Positions 8,392 through 17,252 of a stretch of 64,000 bases of DNA are shown here, piece after piece. Made by a program: the position numbers and the translations under genes. Position 1 is the first letter of the stretch. Each line of letters starts with the position of its first letter. The notes beneath the pieces were generated by a model that saw nothing but the letters and a program-made list of their open reading frames with translations, was not told where the DNA came from and did no database searches. Source of the DNA: Peribacillus sp. ACCC06369 (GTDB lineage: Bacteria > Bacillota > Bacilli > Bacillales > DSM-1321); NCBI RefSeq assembly GCF_030348945.1, contig NZ_JAUCEN010000002.1, forward strand, positions 4,030,001-4,094,000. Reading direction: 5' to 3'.

Positions 8392-9657
8392 TTGAAATAT
8401 GATGTAGTGGTAATTGGCGGTGGTCCTTCCGGATTGATGGCAGCAATAGCGGCCGGGGAAAAGGGCGCCCATGTATTGTTAGTGGATAAAGGCGAGAAGC
8501 TTGGCAGGAAACTTGCAATCTCGGGCGGCGGACGCTGCAACGTGACGAACAGGCTCTCAATCGATGAAATCATTCAGCATATCCCTGGAAACGGGCGATT
8601 TCTATACAGTGCTTTCTCAGAGTTTAATAATGAAGACATTATTCAATTCTTTGAAAAATTGGGCGTGGCCCTCAAAGAAGAGGACCATGGGCGGATGTTC
8701 CCGGTCAACGATAAAGCGCAAAGTGTCGTGGATGCGCTACTGACGCGCCTGTCGAATTTAAAAGTAACAATCTATAAGAACTCCCCAGTTGCGGAAGTTC
8801 TCTATGAACATGGAAAAACAAGCGGTGTCCGGTTAAAAGATGGACAGACCATTGACACGGATGCAGTCGTGATAGCAGTCGGTGGAAAATCAGTTCCTCA
8901 CACCGGTTCAACCGGCGACGGATACGCATGGGCTAAGAAGGCGGGGCATACGATTACCGAACTGTTCCCAACTGAAGTTCCCGTACTAAGCCATGAAACA
9001 TTCATTAAAAATCGAATGCTTCAAGGTCTCGCACTTCGGGATGTTTCATTGAGTGTCCTTAACCCAAAAGGCAAGGCCCTGATTACACACCAAATGGATA
9101 TGCTCTTCACCCATTTTGGCGTCTCCGGTCCAGCTGTTCTAAGATGCAGCCAATTCGTCGTGAAAGCGATGAAAAAATGGAACCTATCGGAAGTGCCAAT
9201 GAAACTCGATGCCCTTCCGGACAGAAACAAGGAAGAGGTTTTTCAAGACATCATGAAGGAAATCAAAGCCGAACCGAAAAAAGCCATTAAGAACACCTTA
9301 AAAGGTTTAGTTCCTGAACGATACCTTCACTTCCTGCTTGAGCGTAGCGGCATCGACCTTCAAGAACAAGGAGCGACGATATCAAATGAAAAAATCCGCC
9401 GCTTTGCTGAACTATGCAAGGACTTCCAATTCGGAGTACACGGCACCCAGCCGCTGGAAAAAGCCTTCGTCACGGGCGGCGGCGTATCCGTCAAAGAAAT
9501 TCACCCAAAAGAAATGGCATCCAAACTAATGGATGGACTGTATTTCTGCGGTGAAATCCTGGATATACACGGATACACAGGCGGCTACAATATCACCTCG
9601 GCATTAGTAACCGGAAGACTCGCCGGAATGAATGCTGCCATATATGCCCGTTCATAA
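8392..9657 (+). CDS. ytfP: NAD(P)/FAD-dependent oxidoreductase, HI0933/YtfP family
   Basis: A flavoprotein of about 421 residues. The N-terminal Rossmann motif [20 protein letters not shown] binds FAD, followed by [16 protein letters not shown], the family hallmark. Near the C terminus, [17 protein letters not shown] completes the FAD site. The chosen TTG at 8392 puts the Rossmann strand at the N terminus and gives the family length; an earlier ATG at 8347 would add 15 residues without a ribosome site. Physiological substrate unknown. Divergent from ytgP, near which its homologue also lies in B. subtilis. Confidence 0.85.
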   Translation: MKYDVVVIGGGPSGLMAAIAAGEKGAHVLLVDKGEKLGRKLAISGGGRCNVTNRLSIDEIIQHIPGNGRFLYSAFSEFNNEDIIQFFEKLGVALKEEDHGRMFPVNDKAQSVVDALLTRLSNLKVTIYKNSPVAEVLYEHGKTSGVRLKDGQTIDTDAVVIAVGGKSVPHTGSTGDGYAWAKKAGHTITELFPTEVPVLSHETFIKNRMLQGLALRDVSLSVLNPKGKALITHQMDMLFTHFGVSGPAVLRCSQFVVKAMKKWNLSEVPMKLDALPDRNKEEVFQDIMKEIKAEPKKAIKNTLKGLVPERYLHFLLERSGIDLQEQGATISNEKIRRFAELCKDFQFGVHGTQPLEKAFVTGGGVSVKEIHPKEMASKLMDGLYFCGEILDIHGYTGGYNITSALVTGRLAGMNAAIYARS

Positions 9658-9659
9658 TT

Positions 9660-9696
9660 CTAAAAGAGGCTAATCCATTTGGATTGCCTCTTTTAG
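9660..9696 (+). terminator. Intrinsic terminator
   Basis: CTAAAAGAGGC ... GCCTCTTTTAG inverted repeat directly after ytfP, with the T-run inside the right arm. Confidence 0.85.
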
Positions 9697-9742
9697 ATGT
9701 GATTTCGCATTTCCGGCGTAGGCGCACTTGCCACCACTTCTT

Positions 9743-10072
9743 TTATTCCGACATTCCGTTAAAAAGTTCTGGATGATAGCGAAAAGCTTCGAGGTCAATG
9801 GTATTCCGTTTCGTGAATATGACGCCTTCACTCTCGAGCATCGCTTTCTGGTGTTCTGCGGCGCCGTCCGCTTTTATACCGATTTCTCCTTTTGCATTGA
9901 TTACCCGATGCCAGGGAAGGTCATGTTTTTTGCTGCTTGAATGAAGGATCCTTACGACCTGCCTTGCACCGCGCGGACTTCCGGCGAGCTGTCCAATTTG
10001 ACCATATGTCATCACATTACCGGAAGGGATATGTTGAATGATTTTAATCACCCGTTCAGTAAAACTTTCCAA
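9743..10072 (-). CDS. Alkyltransferase-like protein (ATL, MGMT family lacking the acceptor Cys)
   Basis: About 109 residues forming the DNA-binding half of O6-alkylguanine-DNA alkyltransferases: FTERVIKIIQHIPSGNVMTY, GQIGQLAGSPRGARQV. The active-site PCHR motif is replaced by PWHR (53-56), which defines the ATL class. These proteins bind O6-alkylguanine without repairing it and hand the lesion to nucleotide excision repair. The TTG at 10072 has an AAAGGGGAGA ribosome site; an upstream ATG at 10123 would overlap the preceding gene. It starts 20 bp after the MEDS gene in a likely two-gene operon. Confidence 0.85.
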   Translation of the reverse strand: MESFTERVIKIIQHIPSGNVMTYGQIGQLAGSPRGARQVVRILHSSSKKHDLPWHRVINAKGEIGIKADGAAEHQKAMLESEGVIFTKRNTIDLEAFRYHPELFNGMSE

Positions 10073-10091
10073 AATAACTCTCCCCTTTGTT

Positions 10092-10652
10092 CTATCCGTT
10101 AGCCAATATCGTAATTTTTTCATCGGTTACCAGGACCCCATGATGCTTGATCAAGTTTGCTTTTAGTTCGGAAGGCACTCTGCAGTCATCATACGCACAA
10201 ACAGAAATCAACCCTCGTTCTTTGATCAATTTATCGATTCCTTTTTCATATTCACCTATTGCTACGCTGACTTGATCGTCATGGCCCCATTCAACATGTC
10301 CCCATGTCCGCACGAGTTGATTCCGTTTAGAGTATGTATCGATATTTTCCAAGAAATAATTAACCATCGTCGAAGGATGGAAGTCTCCATGAAAACAATA
10401 AAAATCAAAATTATTAATAAGATGCACTTTCTCCAATTGCTCCTCATTTAAATGAAGCTGCAATTTTTTGTACACCAAAGGAAAGATACGGTCATTTTCG
10501 ACAATCAGGATGTGGTCTCCCTGTTCAACACCGGCAATGATGAATGTTGCTTCATTTTCTACGTAGGCTTCCAATTCATTAAAACAGTATAAGATATGGC
10601 CCCCATCCGATTGCTGTATAGTTTCTATTAGTTGTCTCATATTGTTATCCAA
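10092..10652 (-). CDS. MEDS-domain (DcmR-like sensory) protein
   Basis: About 186 residues resembling the MEDS (methanogen/methylotroph DcmR sensory) domain, related in fold to KaiC/RecA-like P-loop proteins but without a clear Walker A. Supporting strings are GGHILYCFNELEAYVENEATF, GVEQGDHILIVENDRIFP and a late SVCAYDDCRVP, as in MEDS proteins linked to sensory switches. No DNA-binding or kinase domain is attached. The TTG at 10652 follows AAAGGGGAGA, the same unusual start arrangement as the ATL gene downstream. Role unknown. Confidence 0.7.
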   Translation of the reverse strand: MDNNMRQLIETIQQSDGGHILYCFNELEAYVENEATFIIAGVEQGDHILIVENDRIFPLVYKKLQLHLNEEQLEKVHLINNFDFYCFHGDFHPSTMVNYFLENIDTYSKRNQLVRTWGHVEWGHDDQVSVAIGEYEKGIDKLIKERGLISVCAYDDCRVPSELKANLIKHHGVLVTDEKITILANG

Positions 10653-10676
10653 AATGAATCTCCCCTTTAAATACAC

Positions 10677-10890
10677 CAGTCCGCACTATGTATTATGTTT
10701 AACTTTACCCATTATCTCTGTGTTTGTAAAATTCACAGAAGAATTTTATTGGTTATTCCTAATTTATGCCTACTCTTTTTTGATTGGGAAGTCGAACTGA
10801 GGCTGCTTCAAGTCCACTCATCAAAAGACCAAGGCAGCCCAATACAGCAGACTCGTTCTTAAATGCCTTTTTCCTTTTTGATGTACGTAC
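10677..10890. other. Spacer containing a coding-like minus-strand remnant
   Basis: Reading the minus strand from about 10868 to a TAG at 10759 gives KAFKNESAVLGCLGLLMSGL and a basic tail. This looks like the end of a real protein, but no start or ribosome site is visible. It may be a remnant or a frameshifted extension of the small Tyr-rich gene upstream. Not assigned to a family. Confidence 0.3.
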
Positions 10891-11061
10891 TTAAATCACA
10901 GGATAATACGGCACATAGCGCGGGTTATAATAATAGGGCGGTCTTGGTCCTATGAGGGGCAATTCAAAGGTATTTGGGTTGGAATCATATAACAACTCCA
11001 CTTTTTCATCGGATTGTTCGACCAATAGCAACTTCACTTCTTCACTATAATAATAGGGCAT
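10891..11061 (-). CDS. Small Tyr/Pro-rich protein (56 aa)
   Basis: Starts MPYYYSEEVKLLLVEQSDEK and ends with a Pro/Tyr-rich tail (GPRPPYYYNPRYVPYYPVI, 38-56). The ATG has a TTGGAGGCCTCT ribosome site at good spacing. The tail is reminiscent of small spore-surface or cortex-associated proteins of Bacillus, but that is only a compositional impression. It is divergent from the SDR gene. The frame is otherwise unexplained and the codon use looks real. Confidence 0.65.
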   Translation of the reverse strand: MPYYYSEEVKLLLVEQSDEKVELLYDSNPNTFELPLIGPRPPYYYNPRYVPYYPVI

Positions 11062-11208
11062 ATAGAGGCCTCCAAAAACTTTTTTTCTCCCCTACAGCAT
11101 ATTCGAAACTGCACGGCAACGAGCCCGTACCCAAACATGTTCTTCATGCACGGCACTTACCTGATCGACATAAAGTAATCCGACTAAATTCTTTTAGGAG
11201 GACTCCTC

Positions 11209-12138
11209 ATGGCAGAAGATAAGAAAAAGAAATCATCAGAAAAAGGCTATCCCATGCATCCGAATTATGGAAAGATCACTCGTTATCAAGACGTTCCCAT
11301 TACAGTTCCGGAGCAACGCCAATTCCGCCAACCTGGTGTGGAAAAATTAATGGTGCCCCGGCCCATCATTGAAAATCCCAATTATAGAGGAAGCGGAAAA
11401 TTAACAGGAAAGGTGGCATTGATAACTGGCGGTGACAGTGGGATTGGTGCGGCGGCTGCCATCGCTTTTGCTAAAGAAGGCGCAGATGTCTCCATCGCTT
11501 ATCTGGATGAACATGAGGATGCCAATCGGACTAAAACGAGAATTGAAGAGCTTGGACAACGTTGCTTACTGCTGCCTGGTGACTTAAGGGATAAACAGCA
11601 ATGTATCGATATCGTGGAAGACACCATCGAAACATTCGGGAAGCTCGATATTCTTTGTAACCATGTGGGTATTCAATTTCAGCAATTAAGCTTGCTTGAT
11701 ATTACGGATGAGCAATTCGATGATACCTTTAAAGTGAATATCTATTCCCACTTCTACACGACCCGTGCTGCCCTTCCCCATTTAAAAGCTGGTTCCTCCA
11801 TCATTAATACATCCTCCGTCGTGACGTTTAATGGGAATAAGCAATTAATTGATTACACGGCGACTAAAGGGGCCAACATTGGTTTTACCCGTGCCTTGGC
11901 AAATAGTCTTGTCGATCAAGGCATACGGGTGAACGCCATTGCGCCTGGAAGGTTTTGGACACCCCTCATCCCGGCAAGTTTCTCGGCAGACGAAGTGACA
12001 CAGGTCGAGAACCCGATGGAGCGTCAAGGCCAGCCATTCGAACTGGCTCCCACCTTTGTCTATCTCGCTTCCGATGATTCCCGTTTTGTGACAGGACAAA
12101 CACTTCATGTCAACGGCGGGGAAGCTACATCATCCTAA
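11209..12138 (+). CDS. Short-chain dehydrogenase/reductase, general-stress type (YhdF/YhxC-like)
   Basis: A 309-residue SDR of the long Bacillus general-stress subfamily, with the extra N terminus ([15 protein letters not shown]...). The cofactor motif is [15 protein letters not shown] (about 71-85). The catalytic Ser lies in NTSSVV and the Tyr-Lys pair is YTATKGAN. Two usually conserved strings are altered: NNAG reads CNHVG, and the PGPIWTPL segment reads PGRFWTPL. Substrate specificity may therefore be shifted. Start supported by TTAGGAGGACTCCTC. Confidence 0.85.
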   Translation: MAEDKKKKSSEKGYPMHPNYGKITRYQDVPITVPEQRQFRQPGVEKLMVPRPIIENPNYRGSGKLTGKVALITGGDSGIGAAAAIAFAKEGADVSIAYLDEHEDANRTKTRIEELGQRCLLLPGDLRDKQQCIDIVEDTIETFGKLDILCNHVGIQFQQLSLLDITDEQFDDTFKVNIYSHFYTTRAALPHLKAGSSIINTSSVVTFNGNKQLIDYTATKGANIGFTRALANSLVDQGIRVNAIAPGRFWTPLIPASFSADEVTQVENPMERQGQPFELAPTFVYLASDDSRFVTGQTLHVNGGEATSS

Positions 12139-12224
12139 CTTTCCACACCGAATAATTCTCCCTTCCCTGAAACGCAAGAGGTTTTGGGAGTCCACTTTCT
12201 TGGCATTCACGGAAAAAGACTACC

Positions 12225-12260
12225 TTGGTTTGCCCGCCTTGCAGCAATAGGTAGTCTCAT
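12225..12260. other. Stem-loop downstream of the SDR gene
   Basis: AGACTACC ... GGTAGTCT inverted repeat enclosing a C/G-rich loop. There is no T-run, so it is weak as a terminator; it could be an mRNA 3' stabiliser. Confidence 0.35.
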
Positions 12261-12300
12261 GTTGATTATATGTACGGATAAAGGTAGGGCAAAGCCTCCT

Positions 12301-12486
12301 TTATTTTTTCTTATAGATGATCATCGCACTAAAACAGTAAATCTGTTCCTCTTCCTCTTCACCTGTAGTGGCGACATTGTACTTGATATCGACGATTTGA
12401 TTATCACGGATGTCTTCCAAGAAAACGTTCATTTCATCCTCTAGATCCTTTTCATGCTCATAATCGAATAATTTAACTTGAATCAT
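12301..12486 (-). CDS. Sporulation protein Cse60 family
   Basis: A 61-residue acidic protein beginning MIQVKLFDYEHEKDLEDEMN and ending QIYCFSAMIIYKKK, the pattern of the Cse60 family. In B. subtilis cse60 is transcribed in the mother cell under sigma-E; its molecular role is not known. An in-frame acidic stretch EEEEE (43-48) precedes the conserved IYCFSAM. It stands alone, convergent with the SDR gene. The ATG follows a GGGGAAAG ribosome site. Confidence 0.8.
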   Translation of the reverse strand: MIQVKLFDYEHEKDLEDEMNVFLEDIRDNQIVDIKYNVATTGEEEEEQIYCFSAMIIYKKK

Positions 12487-12551
12487 CGGCTTTCCCCTGC
12501 CCTTTTACTATAATGATAGTTATTGTGCAGGATGCCCATTTTTCATGAGGA

Positions 12552-13634
12552 TTATACTCGATTTTTTTGTAAAGTGGATAATAATGCAACCACTTCATCC
12601 CCGACTTCTTCTGTAGAGGCTCCCCCGCCCATATCGGGTGTCAGCGACTTTTTATCGACCATCACCCGTTCGATCACGCCCAACACTTTTGCTCCCCAAT
12701 CCTCATGCCCGAAGAAATCGAGAATCTGACTGGCGGACCATATGGCCGCAAGTGGATTGGCGATGCCTTGATGTGCAATATCCGGGGCTGAGCCATGAAT
12801 CGGTTCGAACATCGAAGGATAAATCCGTTCCGGGTTTAAATTGGCTCCTGCTGCCAGTCCCATCCCCCCTGCAATGGCCGCACCTAAATCCGTGATGATG
12901 TCACCAAACAAATTGGAAGTGACAACGATTTGAAATCGTTCGGGCTGTTTGACAAAAAACATGCTCGCTGCATCGACCAGATAGGAATTCGTTTCTACAT
13001 CCGGATACTCCTGTCCGACTTCTTCAAAAACCTGATCCCAAAAGACCATTGAATAATTCAATGCGTTTGCCTTGCTTATACTCGTTAGCGTCCTTCCTGT
13101 CTTACGCGCCAGTTCATACGCATAACGGATGATTCTCTCCGTTCCTTTTCGTGAAAAGACCCCAGTCTGCAGGACGACTTCTTCTGGCTTGCCTTTAAAA
13201 AGCCAATCACCGGCACCGGAATATTCCCCTTCACTGTTTTCACGGATGACAACCATATCGATTTGGTCACGAGTCACGTCTTTTAATGGACAAGGTGCAC
13301 CTTGAAGCAATTTGACTGGTCGAACATTCACATATTGGTCAAATTGCTTTCTGATTTTCAGCAGGAGTTCACGTAATGAAATATGATCAGGGACACCAGG
13401 ATAACCGACCGCCCCAAGATACACGGCGTCAAACTTCATCAGTTGTTCCAGTCCGTCGTCGGGCAGCATTTTGCCGTGCTCAAGATAATATTCACAGCCC
13501 CATGGAAAATATGTGAACTCAAAAGAAAAATCCCCGGCAATTCCAGCCACTTCTTTAAGGACCTTCACACCTTCATTAATCACCTCAGGACCTATACCGT
13601 CACCCGCAATGACCGCTATTTTATGAACATTCAT
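12552..13634 (-). CDS. Tartrate dehydrogenase/decarboxylase / D-malate dehydrogenase (YcsA-like)
   Basis: A 360-residue beta-decarboxylating dehydrogenase related to isopropylmalate and isocitrate dehydrogenases. Family marks: AGDGIGPEV (9-17), RPVKLL substrate arginines, VVIRENSEGEYSG, the conserved Lys in SISKANAL, the metal-binding aspartates in SNLFGDIITDLGAA, and EPIHGSAPDIAHQGIANPLA. The ENSEGEYSG loop is the form of tartrate/D-malate dehydrogenases, unlike LeuB. It oxidises tartrate or D-malate with NAD and divalent metal in the cytosol. The gene stands alone. Confidence 0.88.
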   Translation of the reverse strand: MNVHKIAVIAGDGIGPEVINEGVKVLKEVAGIAGDFSFEFTYFPWGCEYYLEHGKMLPDDGLEQLMKFDAVYLGAVGYPGVPDHISLRELLLKIRKQFDQYVNVRPVKLLQGAPCPLKDVTRDQIDMVVIRENSEGEYSGAGDWLFKGKPEEVVLQTGVFSRKGTERIIRYAYELARKTGRTLTSISKANALNYSMVFWDQVFEEVGQEYPDVETNSYLVDAASMFFVKQPERFQIVVTSNLFGDIITDLGAAIAGGMGLAAGANLNPERIYPSMFEPIHGSAPDIAHQGIANPLAAIWSASQILDFFGHEDWGAKVLGVIERVMVDKKSLTPDMGGGASTEEVGDEVVALLSTLQKNRV

Positions 13635-13761
13635 TCTTCAACTCTCCTTTTTCTATATTTTCTGATTTCAACAACCTAATTTTAACATATAACGTTTGCT
13701 TCCAGGGCCCTAATGGAACGCGTACAGGTGAACGGGAAAGTTTTATCGAAAATGTCCATAA

Positions 13762-13799
13762 TGAAAAAAAGCCCTTTCATGATGAAAGGACCTTTTTTT
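13762..13799 (-). terminator. Intrinsic terminator of the rhodanese operon
   Basis: CCTTTCAT/ATGAAAGG hairpin with an A-run to the left, which reads as a T-run on the minus strand. It touches the stop codon of the small zinc-finger gene. Confidence 0.8.
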
Positions 13800-13942
13800 C
13801 ACGCCTTCAAAAATGCGCGTCTTTCCGCATATTCACGGCATTGTGAACAAACCGCGATCTTTTTTCTTTCTTCATTCAGATATGCCGTAACATTCTTGGA
13901 TTTCCGCTTACAAAAGTAACAGGTTTTTTTAAAGAACTTCAC
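13799..13942 (-). CDS. Small CxxC zinc-finger protein translationally coupled to rhodanese
   Basis: Forty-seven residues starting MKFFKKTCYFCKRKSKNVTA and containing two CxxC pairs (C8-C11 and C32-C35), a plausible single Zn site. The GTG start overlaps the TGA of the rhodanese gene by four bases (GTGA), indicating coupled translation, and a shared terminator follows. It is basic and resembles small zinc-ribbon proteins such as YlaI in layout only. A function in sulfur or metal handling is suggested by the partner. Confidence 0.75.
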   Translation of the reverse strand: MKFFKKTCYFCKRKSKNVTAYLNEERKKIAVCSQCREYAERRAFLKA

Positions 13943-14250
13943 TTAACGATGACTTCGCCGTCCCACTCAAGCATTCCGCCAACCATGTTTGCCACTTTAT
14001 ATCCTTGTTCCTGAAGATAATGGCATACATTTTCACTGCGGCGTCCAGAACGGCAGATAAAAATATATTCTTTTTCTTTATCAAAATAGTCAAGATTTTC
14101 CGGGATATCATTCATGCGAATATGCTTCGCTCCTTCGATCATTCCCTCTTGCACTTCTTCGTCTTCACGAACATCGACAAGTTCCATCGCTTCGCCTGCC
14201 TCAAGCATGGCTTCCACTTCTTCAGTTGTAATGATTTTGATATCTTCCAT
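13939..14250 (-). CDS. Rhodanese-domain sulfurtransferase
   Basis: A 103-residue single-domain rhodanese. Asp and Arg of LVDVREDEEVQEG mark the domain start. The active-site loop is FICRSGRRS with the sulfur-accepting cysteine, then a C-terminal MLEWDGEVIVK helix. It carries persulfide sulfur between proteins in the cytosol, similar to B. subtilis YtwF. The ATG at 14250 has a GAGGTGCTAATT ribosome site; an ATG nine bases upstream has none. Cotranscribed with the overlapping zinc-finger gene. Confidence 0.85.
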   Translation of the reverse strand: MEDIKIITTEEVEAMLEAGEAMELVDVREDEEVQEGMIEGAKHIRMNDIPENLDYFDKEKEYIFICRSGRRSENVCHYLQEQGYKVANMVGGMLEWDGEVIVK

Positions 14251-14418
14251 AATTAGCACCTCGAATTATCGTTTGATTTATCTTATTCATTATAACAAAA
14301 TTTCCAGATAAACATCACCTAATGGATCTCCTGATGAAATTTCCCATCGATAATTTGATCCAACTAAATACGCCAGCGAATAAAATTATTCGCTGACGTT
14401 TTCAGGATTGAATCTATA

Positions 14419-15447
14419 TCAATGCTTGAATCCCAGTTGATATTGTTTAGGGATCTCCGTTTCTTTATTCAAAGCTTTAGACGCTTCAAGTGCCCAGTAA
14501 GGGTTTCGCAGCATCCCTCTGCCTACGGCTACTAAATCGGCTTCTTCATTACCGATGATTGAATTTGCAAGAATCGGATCATCTAATCGGCCAACAGCAA
14601 TAACCGGAATATCCAAAGCTTTTTTAATTTCCCTGGCCAACGGCGTTTGATAGCTGGCATGCGTACCCGGTCTTCCGTCTGCCCCAATCGGACCTTCTCC
14701 ACCAGAGCTTACATGGAACATATCCACGCCTGCTTCTTTAAAGACTTTTGAAAATGCAATGCTTTCTTCAAGACCATATCCGCCTTCAACGTATTCCTTT
14801 GCAGATATGCGCATGATTAAAGGCATGTCGGCAGGCATTTCGCTTTTCACTGCTTTAATGACTTCCACTCCAAATTTAGTCAGGTCTTTTCCGTATTCGT
14901 CTTCACGTTTATTCGTAAGCGGTGATGTGAATTGGTGGATTAAATACCCATGTGCACCATGAAGTTCAATTACGTCAAATCCTGCTTGAACAGCCCTTCT
15001 GACGGAAGCACGGAATTTATCGACCATTTCCTTTACTTCTTCCGTTTCTAAAGCTCTTGGTGTTTTAAACGTTTCATCAAATGCTATGGCTGATGGTGCC
15101 ACCGGAGTTTCGGCATCTTGCGCTTTACGTCCTGCATGGGCAATTTGTATCCCAATTTTTGACCCGTATTGATGTACTTCCTTAACAATTTTGGAGAAAG
15201 CATCAATTTGATCGTCGGACCATAATCCAAGATCGCGATTCGAAATACGTCCATCAGGCTCTACATCGGTCATTTCCACTATAATTAATCCCGTGCCGCC
15301 AACTGCCCTGCTTACATAATGCTGCTGATGCCAGTTTGTCGGGATACCATCTTCCGCTTCGACGGAGTATTGGCACATCGGCGGCATGACGATCCTATTT
15401 TTAAGTTCAAGTTCATTTATGCGATAAGGTGAAAATAAATCTTTCAT
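14419..15447 (-). CDS. namA: NADPH dehydrogenase NamA (YqjM-type old yellow enzyme)
   Basis: A 342-residue FMN enzyme of the thermophilic-like old yellow enzyme class. PPMCQYS near the N terminus holds the redox-tuning cysteine and active-site tyrosine. IQIAHAGRKA, the substrate-binding ELHGAHGYLIHQF histidines, and GRLDDP/AVGRGMLRNPYWA of the FMN site follow. It reduces alpha,beta-unsaturated carbonyls and nitro compounds with NADPH. The ATG at 15447 follows AAAAAAGGAGATAAAATT. The divergent MarR gene and an operator-like palindrome suggest induction by electrophiles. Confidence 0.9.
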   Translation of the reverse strand: MKDLFSPYRINELELKNRIVMPPMCQYSVEAEDGIPTNWHQQHYVSRAVGGTGLIIVEMTDVEPDGRISNRDLGLWSDDQIDAFSKIVKEVHQYGSKIGIQIAHAGRKAQDAETPVAPSAIAFDETFKTPRALETEEVKEMVDKFRASVRRAVQAGFDVIELHGAHGYLIHQFTSPLTNKREDEYGKDLTKFGVEVIKAVKSEMPADMPLIMRISAKEYVEGGYGLEESIAFSKVFKEAGVDMFHVSSGGEGPIGADGRPGTHASYQTPLAREIKKALDIPVIAVGRLDDPILANSIIGNEEADLVAVGRGMLRNPYWALEASKALNKETEIPKQYQLGFKH

Positions 15448-15470
15448 AATTTTATCTCCTTTTTTATATA

Positions 15471-15486
15471 ATGCATGCACATGCAT
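15471..15486. promoter_or_regulatory. Operator-like palindrome between namA and marR
   Basis: ATGCATG CA CATGCAT is a perfect 7-2-7 inverted repeat 24 bp before the namA start and about 140 bp before the divergent MarR gene. MarR proteins bind palindromes of this size, so it is a candidate site. Confidence 0.5.
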
Positions 15487-15628
15487 TTATATCATCTGGA
15501 TAATACTGTGTCAACTAATCAGATTCCCCAACACCCGATGCTGTCATTGTAAACGCTATCGTCTGTTGGTACACTTCATTTAATATGTGTTATATTTAAT
15601 GGAAGTAAGCAGAGGAAGGCGAATATAA

Positions 15629-16072
15629 ATGTCCAGTGAACAGAACCTTATCAATACATGGCTATCGTTTACACGTGTTCATGCCGAGCTCTCCAATGAG
15701 CTTGATCGAATGCTGCAAGCAAGACACCAAACGACTTTAAACGAATTTTATGTCTTATTATTTTTATCGAAAACACCAGAAAAAAAACTGAGGCTCCTCG
15801 AATTGCAGCAATTGGTCGGTTTAAGCCAAAGTGCGATGTCCAGGCTGTCTGTTAGAATGGAAAATAAAAGCTGCGGTGTCATCCAAAGGCTTGGATATGA
15901 AGACGACCGTCGCGGAGTGTGTGCAATCATAACGGACCGCGGTGAGGTAAGGCTTCAGGAAATCCTCGATACCGTTAATGAAACATTGGAAAAGTCCTTA
16001 AAAAACAGTGATATTGACACAGTACTGAAACTATTCGTGGATGCAAAAAACGGTCTCCAGGAGAATGAATGA
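15629..16072 (+). CDS. MarR-family transcriptional regulator
   Basis: A 147-residue winged-helix protein. The recognition region is LRLLELQQLVGLSQSAMSRL and the wing RLGYEDDRRGVCAIITDRG, a clear MarR DxRxxxxxLT-type signature. Flanking helices form the dimer interface. A cysteine lies just before the wing (KSCGVIQRL), a position that could allow thiol sensing. Divergent from namA. Start follows GGAAGGCGAATATAA. Confidence 0.85.
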   Translation: MSSEQNLINTWLSFTRVHAELSNELDRMLQARHQTTLNEFYVLLFLSKTPEKKLRLLELQQLVGLSQSAMSRLSVRMENKSCGVIQRLGYEDDRRGVCAIITDRGEVRLQEILDTVNETLEKSLKNSDIDTVLKLFVDAKNGLQENE

Positions 16073-16215
16073 ATCAATGGCGATGTATGATGTGAAATTT
16101 TGTGCCCCATTCAATTTGAGGCCTTTTTTGCTTTGCATGCCCATCCCCTTCGTTGCCGACATCCAATTAAAAAAGGAGAAAGACGGATAGGCCCGTCTCT
16201 CTCCTACTTACATGA

Positions 16216-17058
16216 TTAAAAGTCGAAATTATCAGGATCTGGACCTACACGGTGATTTTGATTCAATCCATCAATTTGGTTCATTTCTTCTTCCGTCAAT
16301 TCAAAATCGAATACAGATGAGTTTTCTACAATGCGATGTTCTTTAGTGGATTTTGGAATCGTTACAATCCCATTTTGTAAATCCCAGCGTAAAATGACTT
16401 GTGCAACAGACTTGCCATGGTTGGTCGCAATTGCTTGTAATACTTCATTATCCAGCAGTTCACCTTGCATCAAAGGAGACCATGCTTCAAGTTGTATTCC
16501 TTGTTCCTTACAAAACGCCTGAACTTCTTTTTGAGTTAAACGCGGATGGCATTCTACTTGATTGACCATCGGCTTCACTTCTGCATCTTTCATTAAATCT
16601 TCAAGATGGTGAATCTGGAAATTGCTCACACCGATCGCTTTCACTTTTCCTTCTTTATAAAGAGTTTCCAACGCTCTCCAAGCTTCTTTATATTTCCCTT
16701 CCACTGGCCAATGGATAAGATATAAATCCAAGTACTCCAAGCCAAGTTTCTTTAAGCTTTTTTCGTAAGCCGCGATTGTTGATTCATATCCCAAATCAGC
16801 ATTCCAGACTTTTGATGTTACGAATAATTCTTCCCTGGAGATTCCAGCTTCTTTCAATCCCTCACGGATTCCTTGTCCAACCCCTTCTTCATTTTCATAA
16901 ATCGCAGCCGTATCGATGCTGCGATAACCATGTTTAATGGCCACTTTAACTGCATTTACCAGCTCAGGTCCTTCTTCCACTTTAAATACGCCCAATCCGA
17001 ACCAAGGCATTTTAACGCCGTTATGCAACGTTGTTGTATCTTGTAAATTTTTCACCAT
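16216..17058 (-). CDS. ytbE: Aldo/keto reductase YtbE
   Basis: A 280-residue (alpha/beta)8 NADPH oxidoreductase, the length of B. subtilis YtbE. The catalytic tetrad is visible: Asp and Tyr in SIDTAAIYENEEGVG, Lys in FVTSKVW, His in YLIHWP. The cofactor motif IPKSTKEHRI closes the site. It reduces aldehydes and methylglyoxal-like compounds. The ATG at 17058 follows TTTGGAGGTAGAGTGATA. It lies downstream of ytbD with the HxlR gene ytcD divergent, the B. subtilis arrangement. Confidence 0.9.
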   Translation of the reverse strand: MVKNLQDTTTLHNGVKMPWFGLGVFKVEEGPELVNAVKVAIKHGYRSIDTAAIYENEEGVGQGIREGLKEAGISREELFVTSKVWNADLGYESTIAAYEKSLKKLGLEYLDLYLIHWPVEGKYKEAWRALETLYKEGKVKAIGVSNFQIHHLEDLMKDAEVKPMVNQVECHPRLTQKEVQAFCKEQGIQLEAWSPLMQGELLDNEVLQAIATNHGKSVAQVILRWDLQNGIVTIPKSTKEHRIVENSSVFDFELTEEEMNQIDGLNQNHRVGPDPDNFDF

Positions 17059-17124
17059 TATCACTCTACCTCCAAATTTTTTCTTCATTGTTTTTATAGA
17101 TTGTAATGCGCTTAAGTATCAGTA

Positions 17125-17176
17125 TCATTACATCCCTTCAAGGAACCTTCCATCATTCGCTGAAGGGATGCAATGA
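17125..17176. other. Long stem-loop between ytbD and ytbE
   Basis: A 16-bp inverted repeat with one mismatch (core CATCCCTTCA ... TGAAGGGATG) lies in the intercistronic gap. It has no T-run. It could set the relative amounts of the two messages through mRNA processing. Confidence 0.5.
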
Positions 17177-17252
17177 TAGTAGGGTTTTGATACTCTATAC
17201 GCTTTTCAAGAAATGGAACATGCTTTTTCTAACATGCATCACTTCTTCATTC

